This document shows positions 24,153 to 35,862 of a stretch of 64,000 nucleotides of DNA, one piece after another; position 1 is the first letter of the stretch; each line of letters starts with the position of its first letter. The notes beneath the pieces are model-generated. The model was not told where the DNA came from. It saw only the letters and a list, made by a program, of their open reading frames with translations, and ran no database searches. The position numbers and the translations under genes are program-made. This DNA comes from Cerrena zonata (lineage: Eukaryota; Basidiomycota; Agaricomycetes; Polyporales; Cerrenaceae). Location of the stretch: NCBI GenBank assembly GCA_038087015.1, contig JASBNA010000009.1, positions 496,001 through 560,000 on the forward strand. The letters are read 5' to 3'.

Positions 24153-25941
24153 ATGCCACCAAAAGTGAAACTTATACATGCTCATGTTTAAGCATTGATT
24201 AACGATAATTGTAGAGAAAACGTACTGACGAGAATACGGAGACAACCACCAGAAGATCTACGCGTATGTCCACACGTTCCAAAGGGAAATCAACTCAAAT
24301 TGAAACCGAGACCGAAACACCTGCAAGTGGATCCGTCGTTTCGAACGCGTCAGATACTGAAACAGTGGGTGCAATAAAATAATATGAGTACCTAATCTCA
24401 TCGCGCAGGGACAGCCGCCTCAGAAGAAGAAAACACGGAAAGCCCAAGCCAGCGCATCAACGAGTAGGAATGGCAGAGGAAAGAAAGCAGGGCAAGCTGA
24501 GTTACGGTACGTTGTGCATTTCTTTGGATTCTTGTCCGTGCTAATATTCATGGTCTTAGCCTTGATGATGATGTAAGCTCGTTTCCAGTTATGGTGATTG
24601 AATAGCCCTATTTCGATTTCTGATCACAAGATGTTTCGTACCAGGCGCAGAATGACAAGACCAAATCTTCGTAAGTGCTACTCAACGCTACGTGGTCTTT
24701 AGGCACCGGTGTTTGTGCATTTAACAGCTGTGCGAAGCGTATAGTGGCTGGCGTGGTAACACCACTGCTGGCAGTGTTTGTGGTTGCCATACCGTCTTTC
24801 AGGGCTTCTTCATACGTCTATCAGCTCTTGCTCGTCCTCCCCATGCATTTAACGTCGTTCTTATGCTGTGTTGCTAATAACAATCATCACCACAGAGACA
24901 AGCCTGTGGGTCAAAGCAGTAAAGCTGCTACACCCAAGTTGCAACCTTATAGTCAAGAACGAGCGACGGAGCTGTTCAGCAGATATGTCGACGAAGAGAG
25001 TCGTGATGTCATAGGTCCGGAAGGTTTCGAAAAGTTGTGCAATGACGCGAATATTGCAATGGATGGGGCTGCGCCGCTTCTGCTTGCGTGGCAATTCGGA
25101 ACAGCAGAGATGGCAAAGATAACGAAATCAGAGTGGCAGAAGGGTACTGATGAACTATGGTAAAGTTCTATCAAATCAATATGTCTATGTATTTTGTTTA
25201 CGATACAACAACAGGATATCCTCAACTGAAGTACTTGCTGTAACCCTCCGTGAGCTCGAAGACTTAATTGTCCATGCTAAACGTGTCGCGCATTCTAAGT
25301 CCGCTACCGAGCCGTATAACCGGGCACGCTATCGTAAATATAGCCATGATTTGAAGAAGGCCTATAATGAGCTCTACATGTTCTGTTTCGTGCTTGCAAA
25401 ACCCGAGTAGGTTCATTTAGTTCTCATAGCTTGGTTTCACGCTCATAGATATGACAATAGAACGAGTCGAAGTATGGATATAGAAGTGAGTCGTAAGCCG
25501 TGGGTGTAACTCGGTTCTCACTTCGTACTTCTTAGACTGCCTGTGCGCTCTGGTCTGTTCTTGTTACCCCTAAATATCCCGTGATGAAGGATATTCTCGA
25601 GTTTATTGTGGTATGTGCACCCAGCGTGAGTTGCCTTGACTTATACGCTGATGTCTTGACTAGGAGAAAGGGACCTACAAAGGTGTCAACAAGGACTTGT
25701 GGACGATGGTTCGTCAATTATGATTCAAATGGGGTTTGACTGTCATAGTGACTTCTCGTTAGACTCTTGAGTTTTGTCAACTTGTTTCACCAAACCTCGA
25801 GGGCTATGATTCTGATGGGGTGCGTTTCTTTCTTTCCCTTAGTCGGGGTCGTTACAGTATTTGATCTTGTTATGTCAGGCATGGCCGACGATGTTGGACG
25901 AGTTCGTGAACTGGAAGAGACCAAGACTCGGTGAAGCATAA
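24153..25941 (+). CDS. DCN1: DCN1-like protein (cullin neddylation E3 co-factor)
   Basis: DCN1 recruits the NEDD8-loaded E2 to cullin-RBX1 and stimulates cullin neddylation. The start at 24153 is set by a 4-codon first exon (MPPK) spliced to RKRTDENTETTTRRSTR; an internal ATG at 24266 is less likely. A basic, low-complexity N-terminus is followed by the potentiating-neddylation domain: ELFSRYVDEESRDVIGPEGF, FEKLCNDANIAMDGAAPLLL, TKSEWQKGTDELWISSTEVL, PYNRARYRKYSHDLKKAYNE, LYMFCFVLAKPE, ETACALWSVLV..YPVMKDI, KGTYKGVNKDLWTMTLEFC and the final SDGAWPTMLDEFVNWKRPR, which carries the cullin-binding end. About eleven introns are present, one of them about 230 nt. No UBA domain is visible at the N-terminus, unlike yeast Dcn1. 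Confidence 0.92.
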
Positions 25942-28192
25942 TGGCTCATTGTAAGACGGGGGCCTCTAGTTTCAAGTCTCATCAAGAATGGATACACTTG
26001 CATCATTGGTGTAATCTTTAAGTCCCCTAGCTCACATCTCGTATACAGCTCCGGCCTCATCGGACCAACTCCTAATCATAGACTACATAGTCAATGCCCT
26101 CCGCTCAAAGCACTGCAATTGCAGCTAACTTGCAACTTAATTTAAAATATCTCTGGGTGACAGCAAAGCGGGTGTAGAGATCTAGCCTAGCATTCCATGT
26201 TTAGCGTCCAAGCGTCCAACACTCACTACTGCCTCTATCAATCAATGCGAAGCCCTATGTTTTTCAGGACCCCGGCACAAGGTAATGAGGTTGGTTCGAT
26301 ACATGCGCCAAACTGTCGATTCATAACCTACCACAATTACATTCTCCGGCGGTGATAGGCATGATAGCTTAGGCGTCAAAGACATTCGATTTTGGCTCAG
26401 AACGCCAGACATTCAAAATTTTCAGGGTTCTCAACTCATCACCTTTTTGTTGCTTCGCATAGATCACGATCTTGAAGGCGAAAAACCACCGTGAAACGAG
26501 AAACACAAGCCCTTGTACGCCGAGCGCCTTCCCTTGTTGTCAATCTACGACTTGCTCCTGATGACGATGTCAACATTCGTCAGTATCTAGATGGTGATCA
26601 TAGTATGTTCAGAACAGCCGTTGCAAAGCTTTCTAGGTTGATCCCGTACTCTCATGATGTAGAAAGCCCCTATTCGGCTCGCTCATGGGGATCAGCACTC
26701 TTCATTTGTACCTGCAGGTCTGCTTACCCTTTTCTGGAGATCCGAGCGATGTTCTCATATTCTCTATTCGAAGAAGTCGCACTCTATTAAGAGCGGAAGG
26801 ACGGAATTCTCTGTCGTCTTCACATTCTTTCTAGATGTTTCGCGGGTACGGAAACCTGACATCTACCTTGGCTTTTTGCGTTCAACAGGATCTGCTCATC
26901 CTCAGTCGTTCCTGTGCCTCGGGACATGTCTTTCAGTCCCAAGGTGTCTTGTTGATGCATGGGAGAAAACTAAATACCCCTCCTGCTCGTTTTCATGTTT
27001 ACTTCCCCATGCTGAGCTTTGGCATAACCTGATCATCACAGATTCAATAGATCGAGACGAGGCGATAACGAGAGTCCAATGTTTAGGTCTTACTTCATAT
27101 GATGCAAAGGCTACTAAATTATATTTCCGTATCCCCGGAGGTTAGGGTATCACGAACGCTGTACAAAATGAACAAGGTACTGTAATGTTATCTATGAACT
27201 AAATACTACAAGCATAACAATTTGCTGACGAACCTAATTCCCGACGCACGACGCATAGAGATCTCAGTTTGGTTCTAGTAATCGTGTTGCTGCAAAGCCT
27301 AGTTTGGTCCTCAGTCGCTCCATCTGATACCACGACCTATACAACTAGCATGAACCCACGGTGTGATTATTTGCAATGATCAATCCAGTTTTCGATGCGC
27401 TCTACGTTTACTTTCAGGTACAATAACACTGCATCGTATCGCATTTCCAGGAACTAAAAGCATTTTACGACGTCAAGCCCCCTGTATAGTGTCGTTGACT
27501 TCCGTATAGGCTTCATACGTCAGCTTCCACAACTTGTACCTTCATCGATTGGCCGCACTGACCGTCATCATATCATCAATGTCATGCAAAGCCACCATTG
27601 ATAATACAATCACTGGTCAATTCCGACTGCCACAACCGACCGCCACAATAATCATGAGGATTACAGTTACATCGACAGCCACCGTAGGCAAACTCCTATG
27701 AACAATATGCTCTACTGAACGTCACTCTTAGATGTGACTATACTTCCCTCATCCGACACCAAGAACAACTATGATCCCTAATTCATGTCGCGACACGAAT
27801 GCCCTTGCAAGCTTCCCATGAATGAAAGGAGCAATGCGGAAGGTTCACCATCACATCTTGATGACTAAGGTCTTTTTTTCTCATATGAAGCTTCCCGAAA
27901 CTCATACAGAGCGCTCAAATGTCTCGACCACGCCCCAAAATCGACCTCTAAGGCTGGGCAATCTCGTAAGGCCTTACCTTTGTTCTCATGCACGGCTTGG
28001 CCTTTCATTCATTCTGCAAAGCCGGTGTTTGAGACGGAGATACAAGAAGTGCTGATCCTTTCAATTAGAATAGCCGTCGATGTCTGGGAACCTGTTCATA
28101 TTTATACTCCTGTGGATTTGCAATGTATGCAGGTGATCCTTGAGCTTCCACTCCAAATCCTTACTCTTGTAGCACTTGTGACCTGCCCCATA
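25942..28192. other. long gene-poor stretch
   Basis: About 2.25 kb. A 99-codon frame at 26491-26790 (with LVRRAPSLVVNLRLAPDDDV) and another at 26876-27145 could be remnants of a leucine-rich, possibly F-box-type gene, but no full domain is recognisable. Nothing else stands out. Confidence 0.35.
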
Positions 28193-29516
28193 ATGTCCCT
28201 CCTCTGCAGAAGATACGTCGTACCTTGCAAGGGTCCAAATGAAGAGACGATTCGGTTATGTATTGCTAGGTACTCGCTGTTTCGCGACCCTCCTTCGAGC
28301 GGCACCATTTTATTTTGCTCTCATGGTCACGGTGGCTGTAGGTACAGTTTTTGGTATTGATGCGGTCTTGTACTAAACGTCGTACGCAGATAAGGAACAA
28401 TGGATGCCATTGCTCGAACACCTCCTGAGCCCCAGGGACCTTGATATTACCGAGGCTTGGTGTATTGATTGGTACCTTTACGGCGATTCACTTGCTTATA
28501 ACAAGGATTTTGTCATGGCTACACCTGACACAGGTATCGAATCTCTTTCTTCAATCTACTCGTCCACTCAATCTTCGAAACGCAGTCAATCTACGCTTAT
28601 GCGGACAAATCCTTGTTGATATACTCAACATGGATCTAATTCCATGGAGGAATCGCAACCTAGTATATATAGGCCACTCGGCAGGGGTGTATCCAATGTG
28701 CGCCCATGAAATATTACTAGCCTCTTCGTATACATATACTGACTAAACTACTTATCACAGAATCCACTTAATTACGGAATGTGTGCAACAGAAACAATTG
28801 ATCCCTTTTTGTAAGGTGGTCCTATGTTCGCCTGTGCTTGCACCAGCAGATGTAATGAAAAAGGTCTTGGGGAAACTAAGGAAACCGATAGCAGCCCGTG
28901 AGTGGCAATGGCCCTCTCGTGAAGCAGCTGAGGAAGCAGTACGAAACACATTACCTTGGAAGACATGGGATGAAGACATCAGAAAAACATTCATGGTACG
29001 TTATTCCCAACGGAGGAAGTGATCAGGACTCACGTATTTTACAGGAATGTGGCATGGTCCATTCATTTCGAGGCTCGGAGCTGAAAGTCCCCGCATTTAT
29101 CGACGCGATTGGCTACTCCAGGCTGGATCGTGACCTCACATGGACGGATAACGGCCCTGCTCTTTCACTAGCTGAGGCATACTACCAACTTCCCGAGGTT
29201 TGTAAAGCTGTTCCGGTCCATTTCATTTATGGAGGACTTCAGGATTTTGTGTGAGTTATGAGTTACTCACAGATTCAATGCACTTCGCTTACCCCGGGTA
29301 GTCCTAGAAGAGTGTACACCAACGTAATCAAAAATTGTGGTGCCCATGTGCAAACGGTCCATGAGGTTGTTGGAGGTCATTTGGTGAGTTTGATTGTTTG
29401 TCTTCATCCCGTTGTGATGCCTGATGACAGTGAAGATTATACACGAGAATCCACGAGGCTGTGCTGAAGCACTTCGGACAGCCCTCCTTCATACGTCGGT
29501 CATTGCCAAGATGTGA
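28193..29516 (+). CDS. alpha/beta-hydrolase fold protein
   Basis: A soluble alpha/beta hydrolase of the type common in Agaricomycetes; substrate unknown. ATG 28193 (MSLLCRRYVVPCKG) leads through about six exons. The oxyanion region is GTILFCSHGHDKEQWMPLL, then DITEAWCIDWYLYGDSL. The nucleophile elbow is NLVYIGHSAG, a G-x-S-x-G motif. A cap region follows (FCKVVLCSPVLAP, REWQWPSREAAEEAV, LPWKTWDEDIRKTFM). The acidic residue is in VHFIYGGLQDFV and the catalytic His in VHEVVGGHLIIHENP, so the triad looks complete. The end is HTSVIAKM at TGA 29514-29516. The exon around 28500-28620 is the least certain. Upstream non-coding exons cannot be excluded. Confidence 0.8.
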
Positions 29517-31466
29517 GATCACTTGCACGAAAGTGACTCGGTATACTGAATGAACGCCTCAAAGCTCTATGTCCATGTTATTTGATTTTCTATCGCTGAT
29601 GCACTCGTAAATTGGATAAACCTAGGGATTCCACTATGCCGTATTTGTGAATCAGCATGTCGAGGATTGTAGCCAGCTGATGATTCCCCCAATCGACTCA
29701 GGGATTAGCCGGAACCAAAACCTGTTTACTCGTGCTACAGACGATCTCACTGTAATTTTATCCCTGAACTGCGGTTATGAAATTGTTCGTATTCAATATG
29801 ATTTTACAACGATGATGTGTATAGCTTCCAAATATATGATCATATGTCCTCAGACATACTCACGGACCCTGAAGCATGAGAGATCACTTCAAATTGGCGG
29901 AACCAATTTGATATATGCGTTGACTTTGACGGCAGAGACGGGGATGACTCTCATGGGAATATGATCGAGAAATTCGTCAGGCGGTCTTCCGATGGTGTTC
30001 CTTCACAGGATCAGCAGTGCTAGATATGGCTCCAGGCTGTCACAAAAGGAACGAAACGGAAAGCAGTAGTCTCGTAAATCAGACATCGATGTGCTTACTT
30101 GGGGCTCAGGTAAACCCGAGCGGAGTCAGAAACCCAAGCAAGCACACTGCAACGTTTCATTCTCCGATTCGGCGCTTCCCGAGTGTCTGACGGCAAGTAG
30201 ATCTGCGTTCTTTAGCTGTATAAAGAGTATGTCCTGCCTACACTATACTGATGCCGATTGCTTGATGCTCTAAGATATGTGTGTGGTTCCATGTGTATAC
30301 AGCATATATTAAGAGGCGCTACTAACTTAGTATACATACGATTCATCCTTGAAACTGCTCGTCAATACTGACTCTCGTCTGTTACTCACTCCTAATAATT
30401 TCACGGACCTGCCTTCACAACGACACCCGAGTCCTGCCACTGAAATACTCGCTGAACCACTAGTTGTCTTTTAGCCGACCTTGGTCTCAATATTACTCCG
30501 ACACCAGACTTAACCTTAGAGTAAGCCTCTTCAAGCTAGTGGTGGACTCGCTATCTTGTCGTGCTATCATGAGCATCTGCCTCAATGGGTCTATGACCTC
30601 CATCGGTCCTGATATCACGATGAAGGGTAATATGCTACACGAGTGACCTGACATGAGGATTAATAACGGGAGAATGACGGACTTATAAACACACCCATGA
30701 CATCGTCTACCGGTCTACGGGTGAAGTTAAGCTAACAACCTATTATAATCTTCTATATAATCCAGTGCTTCCGTTTAAGATGCTCTATGAAGACAATCTT
30801 GTGTATTTTTGAGAGATGACGCAGGGTGTGGTAGCATATTTGTGAACGTCCCGGACCCTTCGAATAGGAACGGTTATAGGCTGTCAATTTAGAGGAGGAA
30901 GTTTTAGCTAGGCGTCGATGTCTTTGATGTCAGATAACTCGGACTAAGAGTCACAATGAGTAGCCTGGAATTGGATGGATCTGATCTATTCGAAGCGTCG
31001 CTATATAGCTAGGAATAGTGTACAATAGATAGTACGTAGCGAAGGAATATGCAATGTGTAAATAACGTGTTTCCTATCGGATAAATCGATCCTGAATGTC
31101 GTTTTTTGAGTAAACAGGTATCGAACAACCCCCGGGACCTCCGACATAGACACCGTGACATCCTAGTGATCGATCAGCTTCAAGTGATTTTAACTTGTTC
31201 CATCCTATGTGCCTCCGAATCGTAATTATCCCATCTGAAACTCAGTCTCCATAGAAGTCAACAGTGATCATAAATATCCAAGCTGAACGATTATATCTAT
31301 GGTATCTGAGTATTCTAAAGAGAGGAAAAACTGTCAGAATGCACCCATCTCATACAATCAAATCCGGAATCAGATAGATGCTATTTAGCCACATTTTCAA
31401 ATTATGGCCTGTACCCATCGTGCTCGGAAATGATACTACTACGATGCATTACTCCTCCCCCTCCCC
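29517..31466. other. gene-poor stretch before the F-box gene
   Basis: About 1.95 kb. A 105-codon frame at 29647-29964 has no recognisable motif, and the rest is AT-rich with scattered stops. No repeat structure was noticed. Confidence 0.45.
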
Positions 31467-33378
31467 CTACTCCTTATCCTTATTCCTCTTTTTCTTCTTT
31501 AGGGCTTTCTTCGTTAAGGCGCGGGGAGGGATCAACAAAGATGGAGAGGGTTCGATATCTGTAGATGAAGACTCTGCAATATTTATAGGTTCGGAAGGGG
31601 CCTCATACGTCGGGACTGTTTCAATAGATACAATTGAGATATCAGTATCTTCCAGGAGAAAAGCAGACTCACTTATGGACTGGGGTTCGAGAAATCGTGA
31701 ATCCATGACTTGAAAGTCAATTGTTGTTATCATGTCCAATATACTCATTGCCTTCTCTTCTGTTTGATCGAATGAGCACTTGGAGACCAGGATACTTCTG
31801 ACGTGTGGAGCTAGACTCGAGCATATAGTCTGAATGCTATCGGTATCAATGGGCATACTCTCGAGGTATAACGCCTCGAGCTCATGACATAACCGCGGTT
31901 GGGCATGTTGGGCATGGATTGCAAAGAGTTGGTAGATGTTTGATCGACATGAATGGAGTTTCAGGCGTCGAAGATCTGCTAGCGAGACAAGTCTCAAAAA
32001 CGTGATCAAGAGGCCTGCATCAAGCTTTTGGTCCTGGTCCGTAGTGTCCACAAATACTAGCTCCTTCACGGCGTGCATGTTCAGCGTGAGATACATAAGA
32101 GATGAAATCGAGAACACGTTGGGAGTTGAGGCCGTATAGACAAGAAATAGTTCTTCTGACATGTTGCTGTCGGGGTCCAGAGATCGATACATCTCGATTT
32201 TTCGACCCTCACGATCAATACAAAGCTTCACGGTGGATGACAAGCAGGGAAGACATCGTGAGTCCAACGGCAGAAGGTCTGAATCCCAATCACTTGTATT
32301 CTTCAAACGAAGACTAACATGGGGACCTGTTGTGATGGCCGACAAGATATGAAGTATGTCGGCTGCGGGCAACTCTAGCGTGAGATGCTGGAGTTGCAGT
32401 AATGGGATAAGTTCGGCCTTCATCCTTGTTACGTTCCCGAATATGCTGTACCTGCTCCAAACGGATAGGTGCAGCACTTTCAAGGAAGAGGAACGAGTCA
32501 GGATGGAGATGATGTCGAGGCTGTCTGGCACAACTGATGGTAAAGTGATATTGAGTGTCTGCAAATGGTCATATGCGACAGACACTGAAGGCAAAAATAT
32601 CCCATCTAGCGTAAGATGTTGGAGCTTGGGACACGTGCCGAATATGTCCATTATACGGTGATTGTCTGGAGGTTTGGTTCCACCTTGAAGAAAATGAAGG
32701 GAGAGTACTTCGAGCAATTGGGATTCGAGCTTTCTCAACGAGAAAGATGTAGTAGGAATCGTCAACTGCATGTTTAAGACTCGAATGAAATCTTTCTGGG
32801 CAATGCAGAAGGCTTCATAAGCAGGATGGGATCCACCGTTGATGACTGTTAGATCAAAAGGAATTGTCTTGTTGCGCGTTATAAACAGATCAGCGATAGG
32901 AAGAGGGACACTGGTGAGGTCGATACGACGCCATAGAGACTGGGAAGAAGTGCTTAGACAAATGTCTCTCCACACTGCACATGTCCAAGATATTCTCGTG
33001 ATGCAACGATGATCGTACCCGCCTTCCCCCGCAATATTGAAGATGTCCTTGAGAATTTCTTCCGGAAGCGTATTTATTGCGGCCTCATTGTTGCGCTTAG
33101 ACTTGAGGCTTATGACAGATCGACTGAGTGTACCGACGACTTCGTCTATGAGATTCGTTATGTCGAAAATATGGGAATCGATGGCGAGCGTTGCTGCTCT
33201 ATTTGATGATTCGGGGAACAATCGCTCGAATCTAGTCAAACATTTAGGTCCAATATTTGGAGTGCGGGATTATCACATACCTCTTGTCTGGAGGAAACAG
33301 CTTTCGAGCGGAAGCCAGAAAGGATTCCAAAGCTGATTTGTCCAGTTCCAATTCAGCCTGATCAACATCGGGGGGCAT
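31467..33378 (-). CDS. F-box protein with leucine-rich C-terminal region
   Basis: Two exons, 33378-33281 and 33231-31467, join in phase (620 aa). The N-terminal part is charged with a predicted helix (ESFLASARKLFPPDKR). An F-box-like motif follows at about residues 85-130: INTLPEEILKDIFNIAGEG ... ISWTCAVWRDICLS...LWRRI. The rest shows irregular leucine-rich repeats (for example LEVLSLHFLQGG, LQHLTLDGIFLP, SLKVLHLSVWS, LQHLTLELPAADIL, LRRLKLHSC) and a basic C-terminus ending KKKKRNKDKE. Such proteins bind SKP1 and select substrates for SCF ubiquitin ligases; they are hugely expanded in Agaricomycetes. The target is unknown. The large single exon makes the model firm. Confidence 0.85.
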
Positions 33379-34359
33379 GGTTATCTTCAGTCGAGTCAGT
33401 AATAGTCCTGTTCTTAGAGAGCGCTTGATTATTGGCTGGTACAACCTACCAAGTAATGGCTTCGGGGTATGTTGTGGGCAACCTGAAAGCTAAACCCGAG
33501 CACTTGACGACAAACGTCGCACAGATGCCTCGAGGCCTTTAGTCCCTGACGTTAGCGGCATTCTTATGTGGGAAAAGAATCATTTCTGTGTAAGGCATCC
33601 TATTCAACATGTATGAACTCCTGTAGGCTGTTTAGGTAACAAGTTTACGTTGCTGGCTGTTAAGATATATGTAGCGGACGTCAAGATGAAAAGACCGTTA
33701 CCAAATCTGGTCGTGAGAGTGTGTCGTAACCGAGTACGATATAAGGCGAGAGAGATCCCCAAATTTCTCCACTCAACCATACCCGGGCCCTACTCAATAT
33801 GCTGGTACGTATTCTTTGACACTCTCAGCCCGTCCTTCAAAGCTTTATCATCGCTTTCATGATGAAACGCACTGGGCTCTGAACTCTCAGATGTCACGCA
33901 ATACGCTTAAACAAGCGGCGGCCTAGAAAACCGTTAACTGAACCATCCCCCCTCTCACCGCATTCGGTTTCGAGAGGATAGAGTGCTGATACCTCTCTCA
34001 CAGATATTTTCTTGTGACTTTCTCATTTTCATCGCTGGCAGAGACATCGTGTTCGTTCAACTTCGTTGTAGCTTCATTTAAATTATTTCAATCCAATTCA
34101 TAACCATTTCACACAATTATAATCCTATCTGAACGTCAATGCCAAGATATCAAGTATGACTCGGTAGTACATATCCCCCTTCACTGATTTGAAGCATTGA
34201 GGGTATGTGCCTCTGAGATAGTGCCTATACTTGGAAATTGTATGTTAAGTTTTCACATACTATAAAACTTGAAAAATATATATCAAGCCTGTGAAATTTA
34301 TTTTCGCATCTTGAAATTATTAGACGCTCCGATCAGGTTTGTTGCAAACGACAATAATC
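33379..34359. other. divergent intergenic region between F-box and LCP5 genes
   Basis: About 980 bp. It contains AT-rich DNA upstream of LCP5, with a TATA-like tatatatc at about 34279. No gene recognised. Confidence 0.45.
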
Positions 34360-35585
34360 ATGTCCACTGACGTCCAACAGCAGACGGCCATTAATTTAGA
34401 TGGCCTCACAAGATCCCTCGATGAAATACGGCTAAGCATGAGCTCCGCAAGGGAAGCTATCAAAGCCCTGCAGACCAAGTATGCACCTTTAACATACCTA
34501 TTCACTCCAATTGAACATTTATTCCAGAGTCGACAACAGCGAACTGGATACAAAAGATGGGATATCCCTACTTTCCGCCAAAAGCAACGTGATGCTGCAG
34601 TATCTCCAAAATGCGGTCCTACTAAGTGCACATCGCGTTTTGGGACATTCGCTTTCCGACCGCAAACCTGCCCCTGAACCATTCAGCGATCCCCAACGAG
34701 GGAGTAGGGGTTCTAGTGCTGGTGATAGAGTAGACGCACTCGTCGAAAGTCGTCTTGTGTTGGAAAAGGTCAAGCTTATGGAAGGAAAGATGAAGTACCA
34801 GATCGACAAGTTGGTCAGGACAGCGCAAGAGCCCGAGAAGAGCACTAAAGATGGCTCCATTGGTGAGTTTAAGCCGTTAACTAGGCACCCTAAAATTATC
34901 TATGAACATATTCTTCGTAGATCCTCTGGCGTTCCGTCCAAACCCAGAAGCCCTCATGGATCAGTCGTCCGACTCAGAAGCTTCAGGTGCCGAAAACTCA
35001 GACGACGAAACCAGGGACGGTATCTACCGCCCACCAAAACTCGCACCGATGCCCTACAACGAATCTTCCAGCAAAAAAGACAAGTCCCGCCGGGCCCCCG
35101 TCCCTACTGCCCTTTCATCTCTTGCCCAAATGGATCTCAGTATGCCCTACCAAGAATCTACCTCCGGATTAGGCTCAACCCCTGCACTGATGTCTGGCCG
35201 AGCAAAGGAACTCAAGCGCATGGCAGAATTCGAGGAAGAGAATATGACACGTCTTGTTATGAAGAAACGGGATGCGAAGAAACGTGCGAGGGACGAAGCA
35301 GATATTGCCCTCGGTGGTATTGGAGGTTCGACCGGTCGGAGTGGACATGGTGGTGGATTGAACGACGAGTTTGGCGATATTTTGAGAAGTGTTGGGAGGA
35401 GTCGACAGGGTGCTCTTGGGGATGGGTACGAAGAGTTGAGACAGAAGAGTAAGAAGGGTAGTGTGTTGGCTCGCTCAAGGGAGAAGGATCACGACGATGC
35501 TGGCGACGAAGATGGACCGAGACAGCGGAAGCGGGGCAAGTTCGACAAAGCCGTCAAAACTGCTAAGAGGAAAGGGAGGAAGTAG
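34360..35585 (+). CDS. LCP5: LCP5/neuroguidin-like U3 snoRNP protein (Sas10/Utp3/C1D family)
   Basis: Nucleolar protein needed for 18S rRNA maturation with the U3 processome. Three exons (34360-34478, 34528-34862, 34921-35585) give 372 aa. The Sas10/C1D domain is at about residues 1-100: INLDGLTRSLDEIRLSMSSA, GISLLSAKSNVMLQYLQNAV. The family hallmark of the second helix pair is VESRLVLEKVKLMEGKMKYQ followed by IDKLVR. Downstream is DPLAFRPNPEAL, a motif typical of LCP5 and neuroguidin, then DGIYRPPKLAPMPYNE. A charged region includes RAKELKRMAEFEEENMTRLV and the strongly basic end KRGKFDKAVKTAKRKGRK, which looks like a nuclear/nucleolar signal. A long open frame on the same strand in another register (34511-35452) is a shadow. 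Confidence 0.93.
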
Positions 35586-35862
35586 GACTACCTTCACCAC
35601 TTTTTAGTTTTTTAGTTTTGTGTTTGAATAGGATTTTACTGTCATTTATCCTTAGTCATGCAGCCGTGAATCCCAAATATCGGAGCATCAAGCTTTCAAG
35701 AGCAATTATAGATTCCAGAAAAACGTAAGCTACCATAGACACACAGGCAATAAATCGGCAATAAAACAGTAGGCAATATTCGGCATTCAGAACTGCCTCG
35801 TTAATACTTAGTGGGAGAAACCATACTTTAGGTCTAAGCATAATAATAAAATCGCTGCGCCA

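Noticed and set aside
26491..27145. Two adjacent plus-strand frames that might be an F-box or leucine-rich remnant
   Set aside because: No complete F-box or repeat pattern can be read and the pieces do not join; too weak for a gene call.
29647..29964. 105-codon frame downstream of the alpha/beta hydrolase
   Set aside because: No motif, no splice context, and amino-acid usage typical of random AT-rich DNA.
34511..35452. 313-codon plus-strand open frame
   Set aside because: It overlaps LCP5 exons in another register; the LCP5 frames show conserved motifs and clean splice sites, so this is a shadow frame rich in Arg/Ser/Pro.
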